Shown piece after piece: positions 56,201 through 63,949 of a stretch of 64,000 nucleotides of DNA. Source of the DNA: Elysia chlorotica. Its lineage: Eukaryota > Mollusca > Gastropoda > Plakobranchidae. The notes below the pieces were generated by a model. It saw only the letters and a list, made by a program, of their open reading frames with translations, did no database searches and was not told the DNA's origin. Location: positions 1 through 64,000 of the forward strand of contig RQTK01000911.1 in assembly GCA_003991915.1 (NCBI GenBank), written 5' to 3'. Positions within the stretch are counted from its first letter, which is position 1, and each line of letters starts with the position of its first letter. The position numbers and the translations under genes are program-made.

Positions 56201-59200
56201 CTTTTTGCACTGAGATGATTGTTTTGTGAATTTTTTTTAAGACTTAAAATAAGATTGAAGAAGATGAGCTTTAGAAGAAAATTTAGTTGTTTATCAAAGC
56301 TCCTTGGATTTAATTGGATTCAATAATGTGGCAAAGCAAATTTTAACTTAAAATTTTAAATCTTTTAAAACTTTTTTCTGTAGAAATGTACACCGATTTT
56401 TTTGGAATTGTACTTAAAATAACATGCATGTCACTTACTCATTTTCCTGAGATGCCTACAGGTCTTGCCATCATCCTCGCCCTCGTCCAGCCACCGACCA
56501 CAGGGGAAGACTTCCTTGACTGAGCCATCAGTCCCATCAGATACAGTGATGTGCTCCAGGTACCAACCAGCTCCCGGCCCCTTCCCACTGTGCTTTATCT
56601 CTATGGTCTGCAGGTCTGCCAGGTCTACAGCTTCCATTGTGAAGACATCCTCCTGGAGAGGATTGTATTTTTAAAATATCTACATAGAATACAGAATACA
56701 GAAATCTTTATTCATCCCTCAAGGGAAAATTAAAAATATTGAGAGGGACAATATCATTACAATTAAAAAATAATGTTAATGTTATAGAAAGGGTGTTATG
56801 AAATAACCTCGTAATTTTTTTTAATGACATACAGGATAGTGAAATAATAAAAGGGATATCATAAAAATGAAAAAACATGCAATACGAAAATGTCCACTTA
56901 CTCCCCCTCTCTGAAAAGTTTTCTCCCCAGACAAAGATTTGTGAAGCAGACGTTTGCCAGCATCACCGCGAGTGCCATACAGAGTGGCCCAGATTTCAGC
57001 ATCTGTCTCTGCAGCCCAGTGGTCTCCAGTAGTCACCAGGATTTCATAACGTTTGACTAGATGGAGCGGAATATAAAGACAAAATAAGAAAAACATTTAC
57101 AAGGAAGATGAGATTCTTTTTTTTTATAAGGGAAGTCAGATTATCAACTCAAACAGAAATAAAGGCTGGAATTTTAAACATCTATTGATTTTGGCAAAGA
57201 GAGAAGGTTAATATAAGAAAACAATAAAAATAAAGAAATTTACCTTAAACTAACTTTGGGAAGCAGATTTATCTATGAAACATATTTTTCAGAAAGTTTA
57301 TTCTTTTAACTTTAAACGCTATTTCCATGAAGTAGACACCAACTGAGAGTTTCAAATAAAGAATTTCTTTAAATTTTGGAGTTCGGCCTTGTGGAGAGCT
57401 GTCAGGTCAAGAATCCTTCCTGGTCTTTCCCGCACCCAGGGAGGGATTTCTGAAAATTTGTCTTCTTCAATAGAGTTAGTATCTAAGTCAATTTAAAAAA
57501 GGAGTTGCTGAACACAGATTCCGTAAGGGGGAAACATGTTCGATGAAGATTGGAATTTTTCTGCATAATTTGGGTGGAAAACAGGGTAAAAGCACGGTTG
57601 TCAGGGTGAGATTTTAGATTCGTCTGGGGTGGTACAAAAGGCCCCAAGGCTGAGACGCATTCGTTAGTGGTGTATAGTGTCTAGAATTTTTATATCGCCA
57701 AAGCCATACACTACACTGCCGTAATCGAGTTTAGATCGTATTAGAAAGCAATAGAGGTAGAGATAAGGTTTTAATAAGATTAAGCGCTTTTTCACACTTT
57801 TTCTTCAGATATTTCAGGTGGGGGATAAAGGAGAATTTTTTGTCAAATATAATGCCCAAAAGTTTTTCTTCTTCGATGTGAAATTTCCTTTTATTACAAA
57901 AATGAACAACAATCATTTTCTAAGAGGAGAATTTGAAACCATTTGTGTCTACCCATCTTTGAAGAACTTTGAGATGCAGTTGGAGTTTCCGCTGCTCTAT
58001 GGTTGGAATTGAAGAGACTCTGTAGCAGACGACAAAATCGTCTACGTAACAAGCAGTTTCTGTTGTTTTTCAAAGTATCAGTTATTGAATTAATTTGGAA
58101 GGCGCGATGGAAAAACCTGACAAACAACAAACTACACTGTGTACAGCCACACTTAGATCACTGGGCAGGAGTGCCTCAGGCTAGAAAATGAGACCAGGTG
58201 GTACTCCTTCGAGTCTGATTAAGAAATTCTCATCTTACCCACGCCTTACTACTGAGAGGTGAAGAGCCTCCACCTGCAACTGTCAATTATCCATAAATCA
58301 CATTCTGGTTTACTGTCCACATTTTCACCGGAAAAGTAATCTGCACCTGGCTTCCAAACCATTAGAAAATATATTTACTTACTTACTCAACGCCTACTGA
58401 GGTATCTGAAGGACATTAATGTCTATAATAAAATGTAACGGTGATCATCCTACACGTGGATCCTTTAAACCACTCTACATACTCTTTCCTTTTAATCAAC
58501 CTTTTTTTTTTTTGCACAATTTGTATACTTTTACTACTCAGAGATACAAGAGTCACCTCAGCTAGTATAATGTATTACCTGTCTGAGGACATTATGGACA
58601 CAATATAGCCGTTACCATGCTGAGGTGCCTTAAAAACAAACTCAATCACTTGAAACTTTGGATATACTGACAAGATTTATTATAAGTTTTCATGTTATCT
58701 GATATATCTAACTTCTTATCCTTTTTTATTACCTTTTAATGGCTCCTTATCAGAGGATACAACTGGCAATTCACAAGCCAGATCCCCATCTCCCATGTCA
58801 AGGGACAGCCAGCGGTTAAATGGAAATGTATACATTTGCCCATTTGCTTTGTCCTCCAATTTAACCTAATATAAGATACAATAATACAATGTACCTTATT
58901 AGTCTAAATTGGGAGCTTTGTTTGGTTACAGTGCATTACAATAAAAAATCAGTATGCACAGCTTGAAAGGTACATTACAAACATAAACATAATGAAATTT
59001 TAAATTCTCATATTTCTTCAAATACAATGACACTCAAACTTGACATTCAATAGTCATCAGCAAAATCTTATGATTGTTTACAAATATAAAAAAATCAACA
59101 TTCAATTTACTATGTTTCAAATTAAGTTTGATCAGAACTTAGAATCATGCCTAAACTATTTAACTTTCACAAAGGTGCATACAATGATGACATATTTGTC

Positions 59201-62200
59201 TTGGAAAAATGTTTTTACTTGGCTCATGATTTCAGCCGTCTCTTCTCGTTCAATTTTAAGTCAAGTTATTATCATTTCTTGATCTGTTTTATTGCATTTA
59301 CTCCTACCTCATCTTGGAAATTCAAACTAAAATAACACAACTTTAAAGGTACATAATGAGGGGCTGTTCGAGTACCTCTTCTAAATGCCAACCATGCCAC
59401 TCTGTCTTGTTCTCTCTGGTGATTCGAATTTTGTAGATTTCACCTATCTCTCCTGTCGAAACCTGAATATCAGAAGACATTATAACTTAATACAATAATG
59501 TCAGATAATATATATACAATGTTGGATTTGTAAAGAGTTAATAGGAAAAAGAGAGTTAAGAAACAAGTTCCATTTTTGTTGCATTAATGTAAAAAAAAAT
59601 TTGATATTAGAATCTAGTCATTAACACAAAAATCAGCTGGCAATACAAATCTTTGTTTCAGGGAAAACTTCTCCTAATATAGTGAGGACCTAGTCAGAAA
59701 AATCATGTTGAAAAACAATTCATGTCCTACCTCAAACTCATCTGAATTTGCAGGCTCAAACAGGCGAGCTGTACTGCTGGGGGCAAACAGTACAATCTCA
59801 TCACTCTTCCCTTTGCTGCCATACACAACAATGGTAGCCTTGCCACCGTGGGCAGGGCTGGAGTCTTCAGCCGTGGTCACCCACATCATGTATTCTCCAG
59901 CTGGACATCCCATAGGAGGAAGGAATGTAGAATTTATGATGACTTTCATTATTTTAACAAGGTTTTCTCACTTAACAATACTAAATGACAATGCCAATCT
60001 TATGATTTAAAACTTCAGTGCAACTGTTTTCTGGGACTTAATAACTAGATGACTCTGACTTTATCTGGTTATGAAACTATCTGAAAATGAGGAGAAGGAG
60101 AGTAACTTTCCTCTGTGCAAGGTTTATAAAAATTTTATACATTGTTCATAAATCAAACAAGTATTTTGCATCAAGAGAAATTTTCAAAAAATTTGTTATT
60201 CTTATAAAATCATTTTTTTTTCTTAAATTTTTTTACTAAATTATTTTTTTGCCTCATCAATATACTTCATCCATCTGTCTTCTTGTGTCTTAGCTAAAAT
60301 AATTTTTCATTTTAGTTATTAAGAAATAAAAAGATGATTTTGCAGAATGATATCATTAGTTTTAATTTAAAGTGGAGGAAATATCTGGTTGAAAGATACC
60401 AGACAAAAATGAACATTTCATTTCATTTTAAACACCTCAGATCATTTAAAAATTGTATATGTGACATTTTACAAGATGCTTTATATGAAGTGATTGCATC
60501 AAAGAAACCTTAAATATAACTCTGACGTCTTATAAAAAAACATCCAATTTGCGCAATTCTGAAGTCTGCATATGCATTTTTTTACGTTGTGTAGTTTTCC
60601 AATGTTGGTTTTGTGTTAGACCTGTAAAACCTTGCATTTCCTTTTTTTAAATTAAAGTACTTTAAAAAAAAAATTTGAAGGCAATGTATATCTTAAAAAT
60701 GCTTTAACTTTGTTAGAAAATGTTCAGTAGTTTTTAAATTAATACTGCTTTTGTTGTTGTTTTTGTGTCTTTTTTGTATGGACATTATTTAAATGTAATG
60801 TTTTACATGAAAAGGCATTTAAAATCCATATTGCCATCTTAATTGCTAGATAATCCAAGGGGGTAAATAATAGCATTACTCTGAGGATATAAGCTTACTT
60901 GTTTTTTTGGCTCTTCTTTGGGTCTCTGACCAGAACGTAACTCTCTCACTATCTGTCCGTCATCATGACCAGAATCCAACCACCTAAATGGGTACAGTAA
61001 CACATTTGACAAATAGGTACTTAAATTGAGACTGTTTTCAAGTCATCTTTTTTTTTTTTTTAATATTTGCATCATACATAAATGAAAACCATGCAAAATT
61101 TTAAAGATTAAGAAATATTTGTCTTGTTTAAAAATATTAAATAATGAGAAAAAAATATGAGATACATTACAAGACCATAGTATTATGATTTACAACTCGC
61201 GCATATTCAGGTGACTATATAAATGGTATGTAATATGACAATTTAAAGAATACTGTTTAATCTCGTTATTTATTGTTGACACACTTTCACTGACCTCCCA
61301 CAAGGGAAGAAAGTCTCCATCTCTTCATCATTAGAGTTGAACTCCCTGACAGCCACATAATCAATGTGTGGTCCTTGACCAGCCTGGTTGTCAGAGTGTC
61401 CTATGACCACTGACTGCAGCTGCCCCAGGGACACAGCTTCAAAGGTGAAGCGGTCAATCTTAAACACAGAGCAGAAGATAGAATGATGGGATTACTACAG
61501 GCTATTACATTCCCAAGGTTGTAAAAACACTGAATGAGTCCATAACTAGATTGAAACAAACAGGAACAGGGATAATAATAAAGGGCAAAACAAATTAAAT
61601 TTATAAATAGCTTAACATACCCCTTATTTCTTTAACAAACTGAGTACTTGTTTTAAAAAATATAATTTACCTACATCGGTTGTTGTTTTTAAGCCAATAG
61701 TATCTAAAATATTTGGAGTCCAGTTGCTTACTTATCAAGAAGCTTATGAGCTCTTCACAGTACCTACAGAAATTGCTAGATAGACAATACACCTTTGCAT
61801 TAAAAAATGAAATTTAGAATTATCCTGATGTCAAAGCTATTTTAGAAAGATATACTGATTACACTGATTTAATGTGAATACAGATTCAGACGGACTAAAT
61901 TCTATTGCTAATTCATCTGTCTGCAGGCTCATAGTCCAGTCCTACCTTTCCCTGGGAGAACATTTTTCCATCTGTTTGTGAGATGTACAAACGCCTTTGT
62001 CCAGAGTCTCCTCTCTGACCATTCAGATGAATGAACATGGCAGTTGTTGTATCAGCACCAGGAAGGTCGGAGGTATGCACTTCAACTGTGTAGATTATCA
62101 CTGGGGGAAAAAGAGACATGCCCAAGGTTATAGCAGTAGGGGCATAATTGGAAAAGGAAACTGTTTTTGATTTTTTTTTTATGTATTAACATTTAATGTG

Positions 62201-63949
62201 TTATTTACAACTTCAAATAATATTATCTTGATTTGCTAAATAGTTTGCCTTCACCATTATAGTCCAGAAAAACTTATGTAACATAAACATAATTTTTAGA
62301 CTTGTAATTTAATTTGCCAAATAATCTGATAATGTTCATACATGCAGATTTATACAGATAAATAATATTCAAAACAATAAAACCTGCAGAGTTTCACTGC
62401 TCATGCAAATTTCGAGGTTTTGCAATACATCTTTCAAAATATTGCATAAAAAGATTTGACAAGCTTTACAAGTGTCTTACCTGGTAGAGGAGGCTCTTGC
62501 GGGCGCGACACAGGCAACTCTCTCCAGACGTCACAGTCCTCTTTCTGACGAGACATCCAGCGACCAACATCCAGGTCAAACTCCTCCCCGCTGCCTGGCT
62601 CAGTGAGTTTTAGCTGCATGCAATAGGAGGGAGAGACAAAATCTTTTTGAAACTTCTAAATTTCATATGACATTTTTTATTGGCTTTGAGATATTGAAAA
62701 ATAACACACTGTATTTTTTCTCCCTTTAGCTTTATTTGTGTGTAATTTTGATATTTTGTAATGGTTTATCTTAATATAAGGACTACACATTTTATTATCT
62801 AGACTTTTTCAATATTGGGAAGAAAAGAAAATTATATCTCATTTGTTATTTTACATGATATGAGCTATTGGTATGCCCATATAAATCTAATTGATGAGAT
62901 AAAAAGATTACTAGAACTGTTTCTGAAAACAGTTGAAGAGATAGACCTTGAGAATAAAATTATATCACACGTTTCTTTCTTATTTACTGTTATAAGAACT
63001 GCAACCACTTGCATATTTTTATACAACAAAGCAAAATGTTACGCCTCACATGTGATCATCACTTTGACAGGAAAATTCATTTAACAATTTCTTACATTCT
63101 GACATTGGCAGGAGTTCTAAACTGCTCACCTTATCTAGATACCATTGGCAACCGAAATCCTCCTCAGCCAGACCTATCCGCACCTTGTATAGAGGCCCAA
63201 CACTCTCCTCTACTGAAATCTGTTGTGCAGTGGTGAACAATCGTATCAGTACAAACAAACATACCAAAGCTGGTACAAAGTTTTTGAAAGTGAACTTAAC
63301 TTTCTAAATTAAAAGAGGAGATTATAACTATCTGTGAAGTTTGCCTCTGTCAAGTTGGACAATATAAATTATTTAAACAAAAAAAAATACTATTTATGTT
63401 TAGTTATTTTTTTCTATAACTATAAGATAGGAAATGTCTTATAAAAAAGGCAAATGCATCTAGGCATTAGAATTTTTATCAAGGCAATATTTTTGTCGGA
63501 ATTGAACCATATCATATGTCCCAATATATTACTTTACTTCACCAATGGTTCAATTAATCAAATACATAAAAAAAACTCAAGACTTAATATATTATGGTAT
63601 GGTATTAATTGTAACAGGTAGAAATGACCACCAATGAAAACCATACAAATACCAACAACTATTCAGTCCAATACAGTTTATCATCTCAGTGCTATACTTT
63701 AATAAAAAAGCCGTCCCATGCATCTTACTAAACGTTTTAACCGCAACCTAATAAAAAATGTTCATTTCAATACCACAACAGTGTCTATGCTGTCAGGCTT
63801 GAACTTCCCATCCCTCCCAGATCCAAGAGTGAGAGGTCCAAGATGTCCATCTCGACCATACAGGAAAAGCTGAACACTGTCCTCCATATCAGGAGCGCTG
63901 GAGTTGTGCGTATACAATTGCACAGACACTTGGGGCTTCTTCATGTGCT
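24334..63949 (-). CDS. LOXHD1: LOXHD1-like multi-PLAT protein, 3' portion (43 exons, 5'-incomplete)
   Basis: Spliced gene read from right to left. Forty-three exons with GT donors and AG acceptors join in one frame to about 2,230 residues: 14 PLAT (lipoxygenase-homology, beta-sandwich) domains and a long acidic C-terminus. There is no lipoxygenase catalytic domain; a protein made only of PLAT repeats is the hallmark of LOXHD1, which in vertebrates works in hair-cell stereocilia (human DFNB77 deafness gene, 15 PLATs). PLAT domains bind lipids or membrane proteins. Recurrent motifs include GDSGxRxL, FxxEAVxLG, IGHD, WYLD and FPCGRWLD. Introns are mostly 0.4-1.5 kb; the largest are 25,262-33,087 and 34,985-37,780. 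The first exon here begins with two bases of a split codon, so more exons lie beyond 63,949. Splice sites were chosen by eye and are supported by consistent phase. The symbol rests on architecture and the function in this animal is not shown. Confidence 0.93.
25700..26345 (+). repeat. Unclassified repeat block with TTGTCCACT-like motifs
   Basis: CAATTGTCCACTTA, CGATTGTCCACTAGTTGTG, GGTTGTCCATTGTG and CAATTGTCCACAATTTGT recur with CAACAG nearby. The left part (25,690-25,870) is GC-richer and looks like decayed mobile DNA. The family is unidentified. Confidence 0.45.
29858..29912 (+). repeat. (GA)n microsatellite bordering the assembly gap
   Basis: GGGGGG followed by GA units up to the first N. 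The other side of the gap (30,198-30,247) is also GA-rich. Confidence 0.97.
29913..30197. other. Assembly gap (285 N)
   Basis: Run of N inside a GA-rich tract. Its true length is unknown. Confidence 1.
30248..32612 (-). mobile_element. Decayed non-LTR retrotransposon (LINE) with RT and RNase H remnants
   Basis: The minus strand, read across frameshifts and stops, shows reverse transcriptase blocks at about 32,510-32,010: SIPKPGKDSENPQNYRPIV, the VAVFFDLEEAY region, then YADDFV at about 32,060. A maturation region follows (31,660-31,280). An RNase H-like end contains GIEGN then DELAKIG near 30,860, and ENWKVRWNNLTNNKLHCVQP. The element ends near 30,248 with the 3' motif CACAATATAGCCGTTAC that is shared by three other copies. 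No endonuclease part is seen, so it is 5' truncated. The RNase H domain suggests an I-group LINE. Confidence 0.88.
32640..32800 (+). repeat. (GATA)n microsatellite
   Basis: About 25 near-perfect GATA units, with degenerate GTAGGTA/GATA flanks reaching 32,610-32,950. Confidence 0.97.
33088..33930 (-). CDS. LOXHD1: PLAT module 14 (type B, last PLAT): exons 33779-33930, 33088-33251
   Basis: The first exon is SYQYLVKTVTEAQENAGTQ with LGDSGRRYL and FSKGK at phase 0. The second (164 nt, the canonical B size) is TDSFILEAVDLGDLEKVIVGH to AAWGLQCVMV, ending VFPFGK with a 2+1 split codon. In other B modules a WLD linker exon follows. Here the next exon that fits the phase is the acidic tail at 25,261, 7.8 kb downstream, so the domain ends without the usual tryptophan unless a small exon was missed in that intron. 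Confidence 0.88.
34409..37944 (-). CDS. LOXHD1: PLAT module 13 (type A): exons 37781-37944, 34892-34984, 34409-34541
   Basis: The first exon is GDWHVYTVTAPEPDSWTEA with HGQSRPLPL, ending KTNKFD at phase 0. The second (31 codons) is IFLDPEVIGHLKKIRLEHD to GWRVSK. The third is HEFNVDRWLSFEAENGDIV and a linker to DGPALQ, leaving at phase 1. The 3' half of the first exon is duplicated with 89/89 identity at 36,722-36,810. The 2.8-kb intron 34,985-37,780 contains a SINE, a LINE fragment and the duplicated unit. Confidence 0.9.
35115..35330 (+). repeat. tRNA-derived SINE candidate
   Basis: Contains GAGTTCGAGTCTC, a good match to a pol III B box, about 35 nt after GTGGAGATTAGGTG (A-box-like). It ends with CATAAAACACTCAAGCCAACTCAAG, a typical SINE-style tail. 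It sits in the intron before module 13, antisense to the gene. Confidence 0.6.
35440..35927 (+). mobile_element. LINE fragment (RNase H and 3' part), same family as 30,248-32,612
   Basis: Plus-strand translation across frameshifts matches the larger copy: ILNILKNIHELQ, EGNKKADELAKIG, VQIPASDAKPIVHKF, IENWKARRKNMTNNKSYCVQP. It is cut at about 35,927 where the duplicated unit begins; the 3' end of the element reappears at 36,811. Confidence 0.85.
35928..36810 (+). repeat. Duplicated unit, copy 1 (with partial exon copy)
   Basis: Matches 36,983-37,869 along its whole length at an offset of 1,055-1,059 bp. Scattered substitutions occur in the left half and very few in the right half. Confidence 0.96.
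36722..36810 (-). pseudogene. Partial duplicate of the first exon of PLAT module 13
   Basis: 89 bp identical to 37,781-37,869, including the adjacent gtaag donor. The upstream part of the exon and its acceptor are absent; instead LINE 3'-end sequence follows. It cannot splice as an exon on its own unless a cryptic acceptor is used. Confidence 0.9.
36811..36860 (+). mobile_element. LINE 3' end fragment
   Basis: GGACAATATAGCCGTAACTG then TGCCGTAAAAACAAACTC, the same terminus as at 43,170-43,225 and 58,590-58,665. It is joined directly to the partial exon copy. Confidence 0.8.
36983..37869 (+). repeat. Duplicated unit, copy 2 (original, reaching into exon 37781-37944)
   Basis: Holds the functional exon end at its right edge. 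Short plus-strand frames inside it (a hydrophobic Leu/Val/Tyr stretch, then KWKECFLKPTERVLVNSL) are present in both copies but do not match anything I know. Confidence 0.95.
38177..41112 (-). CDS. LOXHD1: PLAT module 12 (type B): exons 40958-41112, 40274-40352, 39574-39649, 38844-39049, 38177-38293
   Basis: The first exon is VVKYHVTVTTADSPGASTD with MGSTGFRRL and HFQQGQ at phase 0. The usual second exon is split in two: 79 nt (TDSFVIEAVSLLTMDSITIGH to GNPG, phase 1) and 76 nt (GDGWFLMRVTVKL to IFICN, phase 2). Two linker exons follow. The first is 206 nt and starts RWLDAGQDDGETMRTLYPG. The second is 117 nt, rich in Glu, Pro, Lys and Thr (PEVEEPETKPETPQKPETP). This is the longest inter-domain linker in the window and is probably disordered. 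Confidence 0.88.
41193..41257 (+). repeat. (AAT)n microsatellite
   Basis: About 21 perfect AAT units in the intron before module 12. Confidence 0.98.
41258..41935 (+). repeat. Probable dispersed repeat (CACTTACATAGCACTTTCC type)
   Basis: Begins TTTCACTTACATAGCACTTT just after the AAT tract and continues as GC-balanced sequence to about 41,930. Its opening resembles widespread repeats containing TATAGCGCTTT next to simple repeats. The class is not determined. Confidence 0.4.
42116..43468 (-). CDS. LOXHD1: PLAT module 11 (type A): exons 43305-43468, 42613-42702, 42116-42245
   Basis: The first exon is GQWSVEVLTSTEGTTGDTS with KGESNPVSL, ending MTDKFD at phase 0. The second (30 codons) is VSLSEDVGELIKMRIGFED to SWHLKR. 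The third is IHFEDVDTKDTFWSSFARP followed by WTEFPVVWPGVFILPG, leaving at phase 1. As in module 9, the RWLS motif is lost. The intron between its first two exons contains a LINE 3'-end fragment at 42,821-43,225 in the opposite orientation. Confidence 0.88.
42821..43225 (+). mobile_element. LINE 3'-end fragment
   Basis: Plus-strand frame LTHAFLL to NHILFNCPLFHREINLYPAS and HQRLLRYLKDIGVYNEI, then the 3' motif GGCACAATATAGCCATTACC. It is the same family as 30,248-32,612 and antisense to the host gene. Confidence 0.83.
44044..45426 (-). CDS. LOXHD1: PLAT module 10 (type B): exons 45275-45426, 44792-44940, 44044-44162
   Basis: The first exon is LINYFIRVDTEDIDAGGTS with QGDSGRRLL and FNRGQ, ending at phase 0. 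The second (149 nt) is KQHFDIEAVDLGDLEKIVVTK to HTFIWSN (2+1 split). The FPCGR of other modules is changed to FIWSN. The third is WIGNEEKRDEQVEITLPVIS and a Ser/Thr/Pro linker ending PDVPVTR at phase 1, with a gtatgg donor chosen because it keeps the phase. Confidence 0.87.
45939..47434 (-). CDS. LOXHD1: PLAT module 9 (type A): exons 47250-47434, 46668-46760, 45939-46065
   Basis: The first exon opens GGQWTVHIKMAASEKLDIS, has the turn HKVTGPVEL and ends QTEVFK at phase 0. The second (31 codons) is GVQLGVIGDLTKIRVSCG to ACWAVEE. The third begins VLMVDETTRERLKFDYSGA and is linker-like to PGTTVPP. The RWLS motif normally present here is missing, so the last strand of this domain has diverged. Exit is phase 1, completing a leucine codon with module 10. 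Confidence 0.88.
47726..49113 (-). CDS. LOXHD1: PLAT module 8 (type B): exons 48959-49113, 48397-48560, 47726-47832
   Basis: The first exon is ENIYRLKITTGDLPCAETS with WGDSGHRHL and PFRRGQ, ending at phase 0. The second (164 nt) is TDEFELRLLNLGRVSHLLLGH to GWFAAQAS, ending IFACNR with a 2+1 split codon. The third is WLDSGVDDRKTLRKFPAMG and a linker ending RETSG at phase 1. The EAV core of other B modules is replaced by LRLLNLG. This module shows the canonical B exon sizes (155, 164, about 107). Confidence 0.9.
49555..50751 (-). CDS. LOXHD1: PLAT module 7 (type A): exons 50597-50751, 50170-50256, 49555-49687
   Basis: The first exon is GCWELWVWTGRKDGAGSND with the IGPSPPIEL turn, ending TCVHSK at phase 0. 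The second (29 codons) is IQAGSIGDLFKIRLAF to SSWYLDR. The third carries FNFQFGNWIRS, where the usual RW is NW, then VELPAIRPDIVPLSG, leaving at phase 1. The 2.4-kb intron upstream (50,752-53,194) contains repeats and the long asymmetric tract at 51,808-52,428. Confidence 0.9.
50873..51252 (+). repeat. 25-bp direct repeats flanking a 330-bp segment
   Basis: CAAATGGTGCTGAGGGGGAG plus GGTGG is perfect at 50,873-50,897 and 51,228-51,252, and GTCAATTT follows a few bases later in both. The enclosed DNA carries GGATAGAACCCGCACC, which resembles a reversed B box, and the piece shared with 15,885-15,945. It may be an insertion with duplicated flanks or a diverged tandem repeat. Confidence 0.6.
51496..51560 (+). 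repeat. Dispersed repeat copy, shared with 1,118-1,180
   Basis: GATCAGAAGTATAAACACTA, a TCTATCTAC block, an A-run and AACCAATCAATCCTC align with the first copy. Confidence 0.7.
51808..52428 (+). repeat. 620-bp purine-rich tract (polypyrimidine in the transcript)
   Basis: Almost only A and G on the + strand in irregular GAGGGAGAGTGAGGA-like units, ending in (GACA)n. It lies in the 2.4-kb intron between modules 6 and 7. Long opposite-strand Ser/Leu/Pro frames are artefacts. Confidence 0.93.
53195..54645 (-). CDS. LOXHD1: PLAT module 6 (type B): exons 54406-54645, 53658-53783, 53195-53269
   Basis: The first exon (240 nt) fuses the two usual N-terminal exons: VLRYIILIQTGRKANSG, QGDTGQQLL, then VYTIEAVSVGALRSVRL. 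It ends in GRGRG at phase 1 (donor gtcagt). The second (AKEWFVESVKV to NCWLDDEDITAVNLPITG) covers the end of the domain and the start of the linker. The third (75 nt, phase 1-1; CKASTLPDDIPVAVLG) is linker. The phase-1 intron inside the domain recurs only in module 12. Confidence 0.9.
54792..54826 (+). repeat. (AC)n microsatellite abutting a splice donor
   Basis: About 17 AC units. On the minus strand the run begins exactly at the GT donor of exon 54,827-54,959. Confidence 0.95.
54827..55763 (-). CDS. LOXHD1: PLAT module 5 (type A): exons 55504-55763, 54827-54959
   Basis: The first two A-type exons are fused here into one of 260 nt: GGPWRVRIRTSDLPDAGT, then the MSHPIPL turn, then DLDDSIGELAKIRLEHDG and WHVDW, ending at phase 0. 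The second exon carries FTFDRWLAEDQGDGQ and ends PGWMPAPG at phase 1. Its donor GT is the first base pair of a (TG)n run on the coding strand, so the splice site directly abuts a microsatellite. Confidence 0.9.
55995..57056 (-). CDS. LOXHD1: PLAT module 4 (type B): exons 56902-57056, 56439-56652, 55995-56039
   Basis: The first exon is VKRYEILVTTGDHWAAETD with RGDAGKRLL, ending FQRGG at phase 0. The second (214 nt) starts EDVFTMEAVDLADLQTIEIKH, passes GAGWYLEHI and continues through FPCGRWLDEGEDDG to the linker. The usual phase-2 intron after FPCGR is therefore absent here. A 45-nt phase 1-1 microexon (LPELAESHAVPSE) completes the linker. The intron upstream of this module holds the inverted LINE copy at 57,370-58,670. 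Confidence 0.9.
57370..58094 (-). mobile_element. LINE, inverted 5' segment of a twin-primed copy
   Basis: Minus-strand sequence matches the RT-to-maturation region of the larger copy (31,250-32,110): SITDTLKNNRNC, the degraded YADD region, FIPHLKYLKKKCEKALNL and a RPNS end. It is joined head to head with the plus-strand segment at 58,095. Confidence 0.85.
58095..58668 (+). mobile_element. LINE, sense 3' segment of the twin-primed copy
   Basis: Starts in WKARWKNLTNNKLHCVQP, continues through CLTHALLL-type sequence and CPHFHRKSNLHLASKP, and ends GGACACAATATAGCCGTTAC then CTTAAAAACAAACTCAATC, the family 3' end. Confidence 0.85.
58733..59900 (-). CDS. LOXHD1: PLAT module 3 (type A): exons 59731-59900, 59376-59462, 58733-58865
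   Basis: The first exon (AGEYMMWVTTAEDSSP, then KGKSDEIVL) ends NSDEFE at phase 0. The second (29 codons) is VSTGEIGEIYKIRI to WHGWHLEE. The third has YTFPFNRWLS, then an acidic stretch and ELPVVSSDKEPLK, leaving at phase 1. The A-type signature (IGEIYKIRI plus F.F.RWLS) is clear. Module 3 is the main constraint on the end of the preceding exon, because its acceptor supplies two bases of the first codon. Confidence 0.88.
60931..62100 (-). CDS. LOXHD1: PLAT module 2 (type B): exons 61946-62100, 61295-61458, 60931-60983
   Basis: The first exon opens VIIYTVEVHTSDLPGADT and has the B-type turn RGDSGQRRL, ending FSQGK at phase 0. The second runs IDRFTFEAVSLGQLQ, IGHSD, and ends FPCGR with the last codon split 2+1. 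The third begins WLDSGHDDGQIVREL. The end of the third exon is uncertain. A strong-looking gtaagc donor after 60,899 gives phase 0, which does not fit module 3. A gtcaga donor after 60,931 gives the required phase 1, and gtcag-type donors are used elsewhere in this gene, so 60,931 was chosen. Confidence 0.82.
62481..63949 (-). CDS. LOXHD1: PLAT module 1 (type A): exons 63774-63949, 63130-63219, 62481-62613
   Basis: Three exons with junctions of phase 1 (entry), 0, 0 and 1 (exit). The first encodes the N-terminal strands (QVSVQLYTHNSSAPDMED) and the A-type turn DGHLGPLTL. The second (30 codons) runs ISVEESVGPLYKVRIGL to CQWYLDK. The third carries FDLDVGRWMS followed by an acidic and proline-containing linker. 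The acceptor at 63,950 is tag| and the donor at 63,773 is gtattg. This module lacks the GGQW-like opening of most other A modules. It is the first visible part of the gene, not its true start. Confidence 0.88.
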
